The notes beneath the pieces were generated by a model that was given only the letters and a program-made list of their open reading frames with translations, was not told the origin of the DNA and ran no database searches. A program made the position numbers and the translations under genes. This document shows, piece after piece, positions 33,917-42,435 of a DNA stretch of 60,542 bases; positions within the stretch are counted from its first letter, which is position 1, and each line of letters starts with the position of its first letter. The stretch is from NCBI GenBank assembly GCA_937983405.1, contig CALJZN010000037.1, positions 1 through 60,542 on the forward strand, read 5' to 3'. The DNA comes from an uncultured Paracoccaceae bacterium (GTDB lineage: Bacteria; Pseudomonadota; Alphaproteobacteria; Rhodobacterales; Rhodobacteraceae).

Positions 33917-34732
33917 TCAGAGCCCCGCCGCCTTGCGCGCCATGTTGGCGGCCACGATCAGCAGGAACAGCCCGAAGATGCGCTTCAGCCGCCGCGCATC
34001 GGTGGCGTGGGCCAGCCGCACCCCGTAGGGCGTGGTCCAGAGCGAGACGGCAAGGACGACCGCAAAGGCCGCAAGGTTCACCGCCCCCAGCGTGAACGGC
34101 GGGCGCGTCGCCGGATCGACCTCGGTGACCAGGAACACCGCGACCGAGGGCAGCGCGATCAGCACCCCGAAGGCCGAGGCGGTGCCCACCGCGCGGTGGA
34201 TCGGCACGCCGTAGAGGCTCATCACCGGCACCCCGAACGACCCGCCGCCGATGCCCATCAGCACCGAGAGAAACCCCATGGCCACCGAGAGCACGCCCGC
34301 CAGCGGCTGGCCGGGCATCGCCGGGCCGAGGCGCCAGTGCGCGCGCCCGAGCGCGAGATAGAGGCCCACGGCAATCCCGAGCACCCCGAAGATGCCCTGA
34401 AGCACCGTCGAGCGCAGCGACGCGGCCAGGAACACCCCCGCCACGGCGCCCACCGCAAGGCCGGGGCCCCAGGTCCGCAGGATGGCCACATCCACCGCGC
34501 CCTTGCGCCGGTGGCCGAGGCCCGAGCGGATCGAGGTGAAGACGATCGTGGCCAGCGAGGTCGCCAGGCAGATCTGCATCAGGTTCGGCCCGGCATAGCC
34601 GAGATGGCCGAAGGCGTAGAAGAAGGCGGGCACCAGCACGATGCCCCCGCCGACGCCCAGAAGCCCCGCGATCACCCCCGAGGCGGCGCCGATCCCCAGC
34701 AGAAAGACGAGCATCGTCAGCAGTTCGGCCAT
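33917..34732 (-). CDS. TauE/SafE-family sulfite/organosulfonate or anion permease
   Basis: A 271-residue inner-membrane protein with about eight hydrophobic helices. The two family repeats are visible: GAASGVIAGLLGVGGGIVLV, with PAFFYA after it, and MGFLSVLMGIGGGSFGVPVM. The GxGGG loops are the TauE/SafE (DUF81) signature. Members are proposed to move sulfite, sulfonates, sulfoacetate or other anions, mostly outward, but few have been tested. No sulfonate genes are near. It stands alone on the minus strand, convergent with the sulfotransferase-like gene and 117 bases downstream of dusA. A link with sulfated-glycan metabolism is only a guess. Confidence 0.88.
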   Translation of the reverse strand: MAELLTMLVFLLGIGAASGVIAGLLGVGGGIVLVPAFFYAFGHLGYAGPNLMQICLATSLATIVFTSIRSGLGHRRKGAVDVAILRTWGPGLAVGAVAGVFLAASLRSTVLQGIFGVLGIAVGLYLALGRAHWRLGPAMPGQPLAGVLSVAMGFLSVLMGIGGGSFGVPVMSLYGVPIHRAVGTASAFGVLIALPSVAVFLVTEVDPATRPPFTLGAVNLAAFAVVLAVSLWTTPYGVRLAHATDARRLKRIFGLFLLIVAANMARKAAGL

Positions 34733-34849
34733 GGTTCCCCCCGTCCCGCGGTGTCGTCGACGCGGCGCCTCGCCCCGCCTGATACACCGGGCCGGGCCGC
34801 AAAGCCCAGCCCCGCAGCCGCGCGGCGGACGGGCGCCGGGGCGGATGCC

Positions 34850-35866
34850 TCAGGCCCCGGCATCGGCACTGTCGGCGCCGGCCCGGACCGGTTCGGCCAG
34901 CGCCGCAAGGGCTGCGTCCAGCACCTCGAGCCCCGCGCCGGGCCGGCCCGCCCCCTCGGACAGGATGCGCCGCCAGGCGCGGGCGCCGGGGCGGCCGTTG
35001 AACAGCCCCAGCATGTGCCGCGTGACCGCGGCCAGCCGCCCGCCGGCCGCGAGATGGCGCGCGATGTAGGGCCGCATCGCCGCGGCCGCCCCCTCGGCCG
35101 TCTGCCCGCCCGGCGCGCCCCAGATCGCGGCATCGGCCCCCAGAAGGAGGCCCGCGGGGTCGTGATAGGCCGCGCGGCCCACCATCACCCCGTCGATCCC
35201 CTCGGCCAGCAGCGCCTGAACCTGGGCCAGCGACGTCACGCCGCCGTTGAGGACAAGCACGAGATCGGGAAAGGCGCGCTTCATCGCGAACACCAGCGGA
35301 TAGTCGAGCGGCGGGATGTCGCGGTTCTGCCTCGGGCTCAGCCCCTGCAGCCAGGCCTTGCGGGCATGCACGACCACCCGGCGCACCCCCGCGGCGCGCA
35401 GGGTCTCGAGGAAGCGCGGCAGCACCTCGCGCGGTTCCTGCGCGTCCACCCCGATCCGGCACTTGACCGTGACCTCGGCCTGCGCACCGACCGCGGCGAT
35501 CATCGCCGCCGCGCAGTCGCCCACCAACGCCGGGGTGCGCATCAGCGCCGCACCGAAGCAGCCCGACTGCACCCTGTCCGACGGGCAGCCGACGTTGAGA
35601 TTGACCTCGCGATAGCCGAACTCTGCCCCGATCCGCGCGGCCTGCGCCAGCTGGGCGGGGTCCGCCCCGCCCAGCTGCAGCGCCACGGGCTGCTCGACCG
35701 GGTCGAACCCCAGAAGTCGCGCGCGGTCGCCGTGCAGCACTGCCTGCGCCGTCACCATCTCGGTATAGAGCAGCGCGCGCGCCGAAAGCGTGCGATGAAA
35801 GACGCGGCAATGCCGGTCGGTCCAGTCCATCATCGGGGCGACGGCGAGTCTTTCCGGGTTTCTCAT
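34850..35866 (-). CDS. dusA: tRNA-dihydrouridine(20/20a) synthase
   Basis: A 338-residue FMN-dependent TIM-barrel enzyme that reduces uridine in the D-loop of tRNA. The N-terminus is RLAVAPMMDWTDRHCRVFHR, with LYTEMVTAQAVLHG after it. The catalytic cysteine lies in VNLNVGCPSDRVQSGCFGAA (near residue 90). FMN-binding segments are VTVKCRIGVD, RRVVVHARKAWLQGLSPRQN and LNGGVTSLAQ. The DusA subfamily is indicated by CPSDRVQ and the HARKAWLQGLSP loop. The start at 35866 gives MRNPERLAVAPMMD; the possible upstream extension is Arg/Pro-rich and rejected. It stands alone, with a 1.1-kb gene-free region upstream. Confidence 0.95.
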   Translation of the reverse strand: MRNPERLAVAPMMDWTDRHCRVFHRTLSARALLYTEMVTAQAVLHGDRARLLGFDPVEQPVALQLGGADPAQLAQAARIGAEFGYREVNLNVGCPSDRVQSGCFGAALMRTPALVGDCAAAMIAAVGAQAEVTVKCRIGVDAQEPREVLPRFLETLRAAGVRRVVVHARKAWLQGLSPRQNRDIPPLDYPLVFAMKRAFPDLVLVLNGGVTSLAQVQALLAEGIDGVMVGRAAYHDPAGLLLGADAAIWGAPGGQTAEGAAAAMRPYIARHLAAGGRLAAVTRHMLGLFNGRPGARAWRRILSEGAGRPGAGLEVLDAALAALAEPVRAGADSADAGA

Positions 35867-37013
35867 GGCTTGTCTCGCATCTTCGGTTGGGTGACCCGGT
35901 TGCCGCCAACCCCGGACGACACCCCAATATCGCCGGACATCCGCTGCCGCGACGACGTAGCGATGCGCGCGGCGCAGGAAAAGGCCATGGTCGCCAGGTT
36001 TGCCTCTGCCGGGCCCCGTCTTGTGAGGCAGGCGCAGGGCCGGTTCGCCGATGCTGGGGTTTTCGATCGGGGCCAGTTCTGCGACCGGTGCGCGCTGTTC
36101 GCCCCCTCGCCACCCCCCCCGGGGGGCATGGGGGCTGTCCTGGTCAACGCTTGCGTCGCAAGGCGCGCTGGCGGGATCGTGGGCGACCGCACGGGTCGGG
36201 TCCGCAGGCGGGTGTGATGGGGGCTGAAGGGCGTGCCGGCACACCGCCTGCCGAGGCATGGCCCGAGCCGACGCGAGCGCGCTTCCGCCAGCGTCGCGCC
36301 GGCGGACAGCGTCGCCGGGCAACATGGCACCCCGCATCGGCCCGAAGGGCCCCGGCGACCGGCCGCCCGGCGGTCGCGCAAGGTCGGCCGGTCCGCACGG
36401 CCGTCTTGCGGCCCGCCCGCGCCCCGACCGCTACCGTTGCGGGCATCCTTCCCGTCGCTGTCGCATCCCTCGCCTCGGTCGGACGGCCTCGGCGCGGTTC
36501 GTCGGCTGGCGCCGCGCCATTGGCAGCACCGTCCTCCTCGCCACCGGTCCTGGCCCGCCGCACGGAGGGCGTGACCCGGGGCGTCGGGATCCGCCGCGCC
36601 CGGTGGCTGAACGTCGGCCCTCCCCGCCGCGCGACCTGCGCCCCGGCACCCGGACCCATGCCGTGAGGGCACGACAGCAGAGCGGCCAGGACCGCCGGAT
36701 GCCGCGCAAGGCGACGATCCCGCCGCAGGTCAGACGCCCCGGACGCATCGGCCGCGCGACCCCGGAACAGCGGCTGGCAAGGACCCGTCCGGACCGCGGC
36801 GATCGTCGTCCCGGACGTCTCCGCTGACGGGTTCGGGCGGCAGCACCCGATGCCGCAGCCCACGATGCCGGGGGGCGGGTGCCAACCCGCCCCCCGGCGG
36901 CGTTCCCATGGCGCGGCCTGCGCCCGCCTCGCGCTCGGGCGCCGCACGACCCCGCCGGGCTCTGCCCGGACCGCGGGCATGGCCGCGGGCTTCGGCCGCC
37001 GCGCTCTGTCGGT
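35867..37013. other. 1.1-kb region without a recognisable gene
   Basis: No frame here resembles a family I know, and long open frames exist only because stop codons are rare at this GC content. I looked for tRNA-like T-loops and cloverleaf ends and saw none. Notable structure: interleaved C- and G-tracts at 36101-36135, where GCCCCC and GGGGGC bracket an eight-C/six-G junction. It lies upstream of dusA (minus strand), so dusA's promoter should be at the left end. The rest may be decayed genes. Confidence 0.4.
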
Positions 37014-38015
37014 TCAGTTCAGCTCGTCGGCGATCAGGGGGGCGAAGGAGTTGGCCAGCTGAACCTCGAGCGACACCGCCGCGGCGATGGCAGGTCCGTC
37101 GAGGAAGACGACGGGGCGGCGCGACTCCTCGGCCCGGGCCTGCAGCTCGGGATCGGCGAGCGCGGCGGCAAAGGCGGTCCGCAGCAGCGTCAGGTCGCGC
37201 TCCGGGGTGCCCGGCGGGGCGACGAAGACGCGACGGTAGTTCATCGCCGAGGCGAAGGGGGCCAGCGCCTCGCGGTCGAGCGGCAGCACGTCCCAGGCGT
37301 CGGGCCAGGGCAGGTCGGCGGAGAAGTCGAACAGGAACCGCAGCTCGCCCGCCTCGGCCGCCGGCCCGAAGATCGAGGGCACCTCGAGCGCGCCCTCGAC
37401 CTCGCCGCGGCGCATGCTGGCCAGGATCGGCGCGGTGCCGTCGAGGTGCAGGTAGTCGAAGCGCACCGGCACGCCGGCATCGTTCAGAAGCCGCTGGAAG
37501 ATCACCGGCATGATGTGGTCATGCCCGCCTTTGCCGGCGGTGCCGATCAGGATCGGCGTGGTCTGCGACCGCGCCACCACCGCGTCGAAATCGGCCAGGC
37601 CGAGGTCGGCGCGCACCATGAACAGCATCGGATCGACGCTCATCTGCGCGATGAAGCCGAACCGTTCCACCTGGAACGGTGCCGATCCGACCGCCTGCTG
37701 CCAGATCGAGCTTTCGGGATCGAGAAACAGCACCGTCCGGCCGTCCGGCTGGGCGGCAAAGACCGTGGCGGTGGCGATCGCCCCGGCCCCGCCGGTGATG
37801 TTCTCGACAATCACGTTGACCCGCGGCAGGCCCTGCGCGCGCAGGGCGGCCTCGACATAGGGGGCGGCGAGCCGTGCCTGGGCGTCATAGCCGCCGCCGG
37901 GGCGGTAGGGCACGACGATGCGCAGCGTGTCGCCGTCCGACAGGGCGAGCGCGGCCGGGGCCGGCAGCGCAATGGCGATGCCAGCGAGCAGGGCGAGAAG
38001 GGGTCTGCGGTTCAT
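37014..38015 (-). CDS. tctC: Tripartite tricarboxylate transporter substrate-binding protein (TctC/Bug family)
   Basis: A 333-residue periplasmic binding protein. Residues 1-26 are a signal peptide (ALLAGIAIALPAPAALAL). The mature start, LRIVVPYRPGGGYDAQAR, is the hallmark TctC/Bug motif. VIVENITGGAGAIATATVFA and ILIGTAGKGGHDHIM belong to the ligand-binding loops, where a carboxylate is normally held. Family members bind citrate, other di/tricarboxylates, amino acids, aromatic acids or nicotinamide. The GGGYDAQAR variant (instead of GGx.D..AR) is typical of a subgroup of unknown ligand. It is the last gene of the catabolic operon, 65 bases after tctB, with a GGGAGGAG ribosome site. Confidence 0.9.
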   Translation of the reverse strand: MNRRPLLALLAGIAIALPAPAALALSDGDTLRIVVPYRPGGGYDAQARLAAPYVEAALRAQGLPRVNVIVENITGGAGAIATATVFAAQPDGRTVLFLDPESSIWQQAVGSAPFQVERFGFIAQMSVDPMLFMVRADLGLADFDAVVARSQTTPILIGTAGKGGHDHIMPVIFQRLLNDAGVPVRFDYLHLDGTAPILASMRRGEVEGALEVPSIFGPAAEAGELRFLFDFSADLPWPDAWDVLPLDREALAPFASAMNYRRVFVAPPGTPERDLTLLRTAFAAALADPELQARAEESRRPVVFLDGPAIAAAVSLEVQLANSFAPLIADELN

Positions 38016-38080
38016 TGGGGTCTCCTCCCAGTTGACGTTCCAGAACGGGCAGTCCGACGCCGGTCCGTCGTCGGTCTCGG

Positions 38081-38542
38081 TCAGAGCCACGGCAGGGGCA
38101 GGGTTCCCGGGTGCAGGCGGAACCCGGCCATCAGGCCGAAGCCGAGGTAGAAGAAGGCCGCCAGCGTGGCCCCGCCGGCCAGGGCAGGCAGCAGCCGCAG
38201 GCCGGCGAAGAGGCGGAAGTAGACCGCTGCGCACAGCGCCGTGCCCGCGACCACGCCCAGCAGGTAGAGCCCCGCGAGGGTGCCTGCGAACCAGGCCAGC
38301 AGCAGCGCGGCGCGCCAGCGCACCGCCCGCGGGCTGCGCGGCGGCGCACCGTAGGCACGCGCGGCCAGCGCGCGCGCCAGCGCCTCGGCCAGCGCAAGGG
38401 CGGCGGTGATGCCGCCGACAAGCTGCGGGAAGCGTCCGGCATCGCCGCGCAGCCCGCCGGCGGCGTAGGCGAACAGCGCCGCCACGGCCGCCAGCGCCAG
38501 GGCCGCGAGGATCGCCTCGTAGCGTTGCAGGCGGTCAGACAT
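38081..38542 (-). CDS. tctB: Tripartite tricarboxylate transporter small membrane subunit (TctB family)
   Basis: A 153-residue membrane protein with four hydrophobic helices (about residues 10-28, 40-60, 78-110 and 118-140). This is the size and topology of TctB, the small subunit that partners TctA. Sequence conservation in this family is low; the GRFPQLVGGITAALALAEAL stretch near the start is typical. The start ATG at 38542 lies inside the end of tctA, overlapping it by eight bases, which implies coupled translation and a fixed subunit ratio. It is followed by tctC. Confidence 0.85.
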   Translation of the reverse strand: MSDRLQRYEAILAALALAAVAALFAYAAGGLRGDAGRFPQLVGGITAALALAEALARALAARAYGAPPRSPRAVRWRAALLLAWFAGTLAGLYLLGVVAGTALCAAVYFRLFAGLRLLPALAGGATLAAFFYLGFGLMAGFRLHPGTLPLPWL

Positions 38543-40103
38543 CGTCGGCCCCCCGCCGCGCAAGGCCCTCCAGCCGCCCGCGCCGCGCGGCCCGGACGCG
38601 CAGCAGGTGCAACAGCACCGTCAGCCCGATGCAGGCCCAGATCGCCTGCGCCGTCACCGAGGCAAAGAACACGCCGTGTGCGCCGCGGCCGATCGCCAGC
38701 GCCTGGAAATACGAACTCTCGACCAGCCCGCCCAGCATCAGCGCGATGACGACGCTGATGCGCGAGAAGCCGTAGCGCTTGCACGCCAGCCCCAGCGCCC
38801 CCATCGCCCCGGCGAAGACCAGATCGAAGGGGTTGCCGCGCGCCAGCAGCACCGCGAGGCAGCCGAGGAACACCACCACCGGGGCCACGATGACCGGCGG
38901 CACCGCCACGATCGCCGCCAGCAGCCGCCAGCCGGCCGCCAGCACCACCACCGAGGCGAGCACGGTGGCCACCGCGCTGCTGATCAGGATCACCCAGGTG
39001 ACCTCGAGGTTCCCGGCAAAGACGTTGGCCCCCGGCTCGATGCCGTTGATCATGAACACGCCGAGCAGGATCGCGGTGTTCAGGCTGCCGGGGATGCCGA
39101 GCGCGAGCGTCGGCACCAGCGCGCCGCCGGCGCTGGCGTTGTTGGCCGCCTCCGAGGCGATCACCCCGCGCACGTCGCCCTGCCCGAAGCGGCTGCGGTC
39201 GCGCGCCGTCTCGCGCACCAGGGCATAGCCGAGGAAGTTGGCCAGCACCCCGCCGACCCCGGGAATGACGCCGACGATCCAGGCGACCAGGCTGCCCAGG
39301 CTCCAGGCATGGACATGGCGGAGCGTGTCGCGCAGGCCCTCGCCGATCTGGCCCGCGCCGATCTGGCCCGCACCGGTCGCAGCGCCGAAGGCCGGGCCGG
39401 TCGCATCGGGCGGCGCGGCCGCCGCACCCGGTCCGTCGCGCAGTGCCATCCCGAAGGCCTCGGCCAGCGGATAGATGCCGACGAAGGCCGCCACGATCGG
39501 GATCCCGCCCCAGAGGTCGGTGACGCCGAAGGTGAAGCGCGGCGCCCCGGTGATCACGCTCAGCCCGATGGTGGACATGAGCAGCCCCAGCCCGGCCGCC
39601 ACCAGCCCGGCCAGCACCGACCCGCTGCCCGAGAAGGCCAGCACCACCAGCCCCAGCAGCACGAAGGCGAACCATTCGGCCGGACCGAACAGCAGGCTGA
39701 GCGGCCCCATCACCGGCAGCAGCGCCACCACCAGCGCCAGCGACAAAAGCCCGCCCACCACCGAGGCGCCGGCTGCCGCCGCCACGGCATAGAGGGTACG
39801 GCCCTGCCGGTGCAGCGGGTAGCCGTCGAGCTGGGTGACGAGGTTGGTCGAGGACCCCGGCACGCCGAAGAGGATCGAGGTCAGCGCCCCGCCGACGAAG
39901 GCCGCGGCGTAGATCGCCGACATCAGGATCATCGAGTCGTTGAGCCCCAGCGCAAAGGTGAAGGGCAGCGCGATGATCATCGCCTCGGTGCTGCTCAGCC
40001 CCGGCAGGATGCCCATGACGAGCGCAAGCGCCGAGCCCGCGACGAGAAGCGTCAGCCCGCCCGGCGAGGCCACGATCAGCGCGGCCGACCACAGCGCGTC
40101 CAT
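38535..40103 (-). CDS. tctA: Tripartite tricarboxylate transporter large permease subunit (TctA family)
   Basis: A 522-residue inner-membrane transporter with about twelve helices. Family signatures are GILPGLSSTEAMIIALPFTF (residues 31-50) and VGGALTSILFGVPGSSTNLV (residues 70-89) at the first repeat. At the second repeat they are WIVGVIPGVGGVLANFLGYA and VRGVIASEAANNASAGGALV. TctA couples solute import to the ion gradient, with TctC delivering the substrate. A 45-residue Gly/Ala-rich insertion with GAGQIGAGQIGEGL lies in the central loop. It starts 34 bases after the unknown gene at 40138 and overlaps tctB, so the three transporter genes close the operon. Confidence 0.93.
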   Translation of the reverse strand: MDALWSAALIVASPGGLTLLVAGSALALVMGILPGLSSTEAMIIALPFTFALGLNDSMILMSAIYAAAFVGGALTSILFGVPGSSTNLVTQLDGYPLHRQGRTLYAVAAAAGASVVGGLLSLALVVALLPVMGPLSLLFGPAEWFAFVLLGLVVLAFSGSGSVLAGLVAAGLGLLMSTIGLSVITGAPRFTFGVTDLWGGIPIVAAFVGIYPLAEAFGMALRDGPGAAAAPPDATGPAFGAATGAGQIGAGQIGEGLRDTLRHVHAWSLGSLVAWIVGVIPGVGGVLANFLGYALVRETARDRSRFGQGDVRGVIASEAANNASAGGALVPTLALGIPGSLNTAILLGVFMINGIEPGANVFAGNLEVTWVILISSAVATVLASVVVLAAGWRLLAAIVAVPPVIVAPVVVFLGCLAVLLARGNPFDLVFAGAMGALGLACKRYGFSRISVVIALMLGGLVESSYFQALAIGRGAHGVFFASVTAQAIWACIGLTVLLHLLRVRAARRGRLEGLARRGADDV

Positions 40104-40137
40104 CAGCGGCTCCTCCGGGGGGGTGCGGCAGCCCGCC

Positions 40138-40926
40138 TCATCCCAGCGTCCCGTAGCAGGTCTCGTTGATCGCCAGCCCCGCGCGCCGGGTGGGGCCTTG
40201 CTCGACCGTCAGCCGGCAGACGCGCTGGCGCAGCAGGCTGTCCATCCCGGCCGAGACCAGCGGCGCCTCCCAGACGGCAAGCTCGCTGAGGCTGACCAGC
40301 GCGGGCCCGCCCGGCAGGTCGCAGCGCACGCGGTCCTGCCGGTGCAGGCTGGCCTCGGGGCCGCCCTCGTGCAACCGGCCGTCGGGCTCGAGCAGGCGGA
40401 AATAGTCGTACTTCGCGGTGCCGAAGGTGGCCTCGGCGGTCCACAGCGCGGCGCCGTCGTCGGTCCAGCCCTGGACGAAGCGATAGCCCCAGTGGTGCGG
40501 CGCCGGGGTCCAGGCGTAGCGCTTGCAATAGCCGATCCCCTCCATCGGCCGGCCGTCGAACGCGGCGCGGCACGCCATGTCGGGCTGGTGGATGACGGTC
40601 GAGATCGTGTCGCCCCAGCGGTATTCGGTCCGCGGCGTGAGGCTGAGCGTCAGGCGGCCGCCGACCGCCACCGACACCCCTGCCCCGGTCTCCTCCATGC
40701 GCAGGCCGCCGTCCCCGGCGGCCAGCCGCTCGCCCGGCGCCTGGCGCAGCGGCCCGTCGCCGTCGTGCAGCCGGATCAGCTCGGTGCCGGTCCAGACCCA
40801 GGCCGAGGCGTGATCGAGCGTGGGGGTGCGGAACAGCCGCGCCGCCCCGATCAGGTCGCCGCAGCGGAAGTGATACTGCAGGCTGTCGTGGTCGTGGCGG
40901 CCGAAGGGGGCCTGGGGGGCGGTCAT
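40138..40926 (-). CDS. Conserved-looking protein of unknown function in the catabolic operon
   Basis: A 262-residue soluble protein without signal peptide or membrane segments that I cannot assign with confidence. The predicted strand-rich sequence and the motifs TEYRWGDTISTVIHQPDM, PHHWGYRFVQGWTDDGAALW and ATFGTAKYDYFRLLEPDG recall lipocalin-like or AttH/carotenoid-hydratase-like beta-barrels that bind hydrophobic ligands, but this is fold-level intuition only. Conserved-looking His, Trp and Tyr residues cluster in the middle (residues 110-190), compatible with a ligand pocket. It is embedded between the aldehyde dehydrogenase (34-base gap) and tctA (34-base gap), so it should serve the same pathway. 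Confidence 0.65.
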   Translation of the reverse strand: MTAPQAPFGRHDHDSLQYHFRCGDLIGAARLFRTPTLDHASAWVWTGTELIRLHDGDGPLRQAPGERLAAGDGGLRMEETGAGVSVAVGGRLTLSLTPRTEYRWGDTISTVIHQPDMACRAAFDGRPMEGIGYCKRYAWTPAPHHWGYRFVQGWTDDGAALWTAEATFGTAKYDYFRLLEPDGRLHEGGPEASLHRQDRVRCDLPGGPALVSLSELAVWEAPLVSAGMDSLLRQRVCRLTVEQGPTRRAGLAINETCYGTLG

Positions 40927-40960
40927 CGCAGCGTCTCCGTCGGGGTGGGCATCGGCGTGC

Positions 40961-42424
40961 TCAGCGCATCACGAAGGGGTCGGGGATCGGGTCGTCGGAG
41001 GTGCGCAGCCAGACGGTCTTGACGGCGGTGTAGTCAAGCGCCGCCGCCAGCCCGCCCTCGCGCCCGTAGCCCGACAGGCCGAAGCCGCCGAAGGGCGCGA
41101 CGGGCGAGACCGCGCGGTAGGTATTGACCCAGACCACCCCGGCACGCAGGCCGCGCACCATCCGGTGCGCGCGCGTGAGGCTGCGGGTGAAGACCCCGGC
41201 GGCAAGGCCGTAGTCGGTGGCGTTGGCAAGCCGGAGCGCCTCGGCCTCGCTGTCGAAGGGCACCACCGACAGGACCGGACCGAAGAACTCCTCGCGCAGC
41301 GCCGGGGCACCGGGGGCGTCCGAGCAGTCGAGGATCGTCGGCGGAAAATAGAACCCCGGCCGGTCGGGCGGCGTGCCGCCCACGATCAGCCGCGCACCTG
41401 CCGCGACCGACTGCGCGATGAGCCCGCCGATCCGCTCGCGCTGGCGCCGGGTGCAGAGGGGGCCGACCTCGGTCTCCATCCGGTCGGGCGGGCCCAGCGC
41501 GACGCTCTGCGCCCGGGCCACCAGCCGGTCGAGCAGGGCGTCCTTCACCCCGCGCTGCACCAGCAGGCGCGAGCCCGCGACGCAGCTCTGGCCGGTGGCG
41601 GCGAAGATGCCGGCGACCTGGGCATTGGCGGCGCTGTCGAGATCGGCGTCGTCGAACACGACGAAGGGCGATTTGCCGCCCAGTTCCAGCGAGATCTGGG
41701 CGAGGTTCGCGGCCGCGGCGCGGACGATGTGGCGCGCGGTCTCGGGCCCGCCGGTGAAGGCGATGCGGGCGACGAGGGGGTGGCTTGCCAGCGCCTGCCC
41801 GGCCTCGGGCCCGCCGGTCAGGATGTTCACCACCCCGGGCGGGAAGCCCGCCGCATCGACGAGGCGCGCGAACTCCAGCAGCGGCGCGGGCCCGTCCTCG
41901 GAGGCCTTGAGCACCACCGTGCAGCCCGCCGCGAGCGCTGGGCCGAGCTTGACCGCCGCGAGGAACAGCTGGCTGTTCCAGGGCACGACGGCGGCCACCA
42001 CGCCCACCGGCTCGCGCCGCAGCCAGACCTCCATGTCGGGCTTGTCGATGGGCAGATGCGCCCCCTCGATCTTGTCGGCGAGGCCCGCGTAGTAGCGGTA
42101 GTAGTCGGCGACATAGGCGATCTGGGCCGAGGTCTCGCGGATGATCTTGCCGGTGTCGCGGGTCTCGAGCGCGGCGAGCCGCGGCGCGGCCCCGGCCACG
42201 AGCTCGGCGAGCCGCGAAAGCAGCCGGCCGCGCGCCGTGGCGGTCAGCCCCGCCCAGGGGGCCGAGCGGAAGGCCCGGTCGGCCGCCCGCACCGCCCGGT
42301 CCACATCCGCCGCCGAGGCCAGCGGCATCTCGGCCCAGGGCGCGCCGGTGGCGGGGTCGAGGCTTGAAAAGCGGGCCGCCCCCTCCTCGAAGGCGCCGTC
42401 GATGTAGTGGCAGAACCGCTCCAT
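40961..42424 (-). CDS. NAD(P)-dependent aldehyde dehydrogenase
   Basis: A 487-residue ALDH-superfamily enzyme. The cofactor-binding regions are AVVPWNSQLFLAAVKLGPAL and AFTGGPETARHIVRAAA. The general base Glu is in ISLELGGKSPFVVFDDADLD (near residue 245), and the catalytic cysteine is in FAATGQSCVAGSRLLVQ (near residue 280). Late motifs EEFFGPVLSVVPFD and VNTYRAVSPVAPFGGFGLSG are also complete. It resembles the hydroxymuconic-semialdehyde/betaine-aldehyde type, but the substrate is not predictable. It sits 11 bases after the LLM gene, so it probably oxidises the aldehyde released by the flavin-dependent monooxygenase. Confidence 0.93.
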   Translation of the reverse strand: MERFCHYIDGAFEEGAARFSSLDPATGAPWAEMPLASAADVDRAVRAADRAFRSAPWAGLTATARGRLLSRLAELVAGAAPRLAALETRDTGKIIRETSAQIAYVADYYRYYAGLADKIEGAHLPIDKPDMEVWLRREPVGVVAAVVPWNSQLFLAAVKLGPALAAGCTVVLKASEDGPAPLLEFARLVDAAGFPPGVVNILTGGPEAGQALASHPLVARIAFTGGPETARHIVRAAAANLAQISLELGGKSPFVVFDDADLDSAANAQVAGIFAATGQSCVAGSRLLVQRGVKDALLDRLVARAQSVALGPPDRMETEVGPLCTRRQRERIGGLIAQSVAAGARLIVGGTPPDRPGFYFPPTILDCSDAPGAPALREEFFGPVLSVVPFDSEAEALRLANATDYGLAAGVFTRSLTRAHRMVRGLRAGVVWVNTYRAVSPVAPFGGFGLSGYGREGGLAAALDYTAVKTVWLRTSDDPIPDPFVMR

Positions 42425-42435
42425 CCCGCCCCCCC

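Noticed and set aside
36101-36135. C/G-tract hairpin as a terminator
   Set aside because: There is no T-tract, no upstream gene ends near it, and the central C8/G6 junction cannot form a normal loop.
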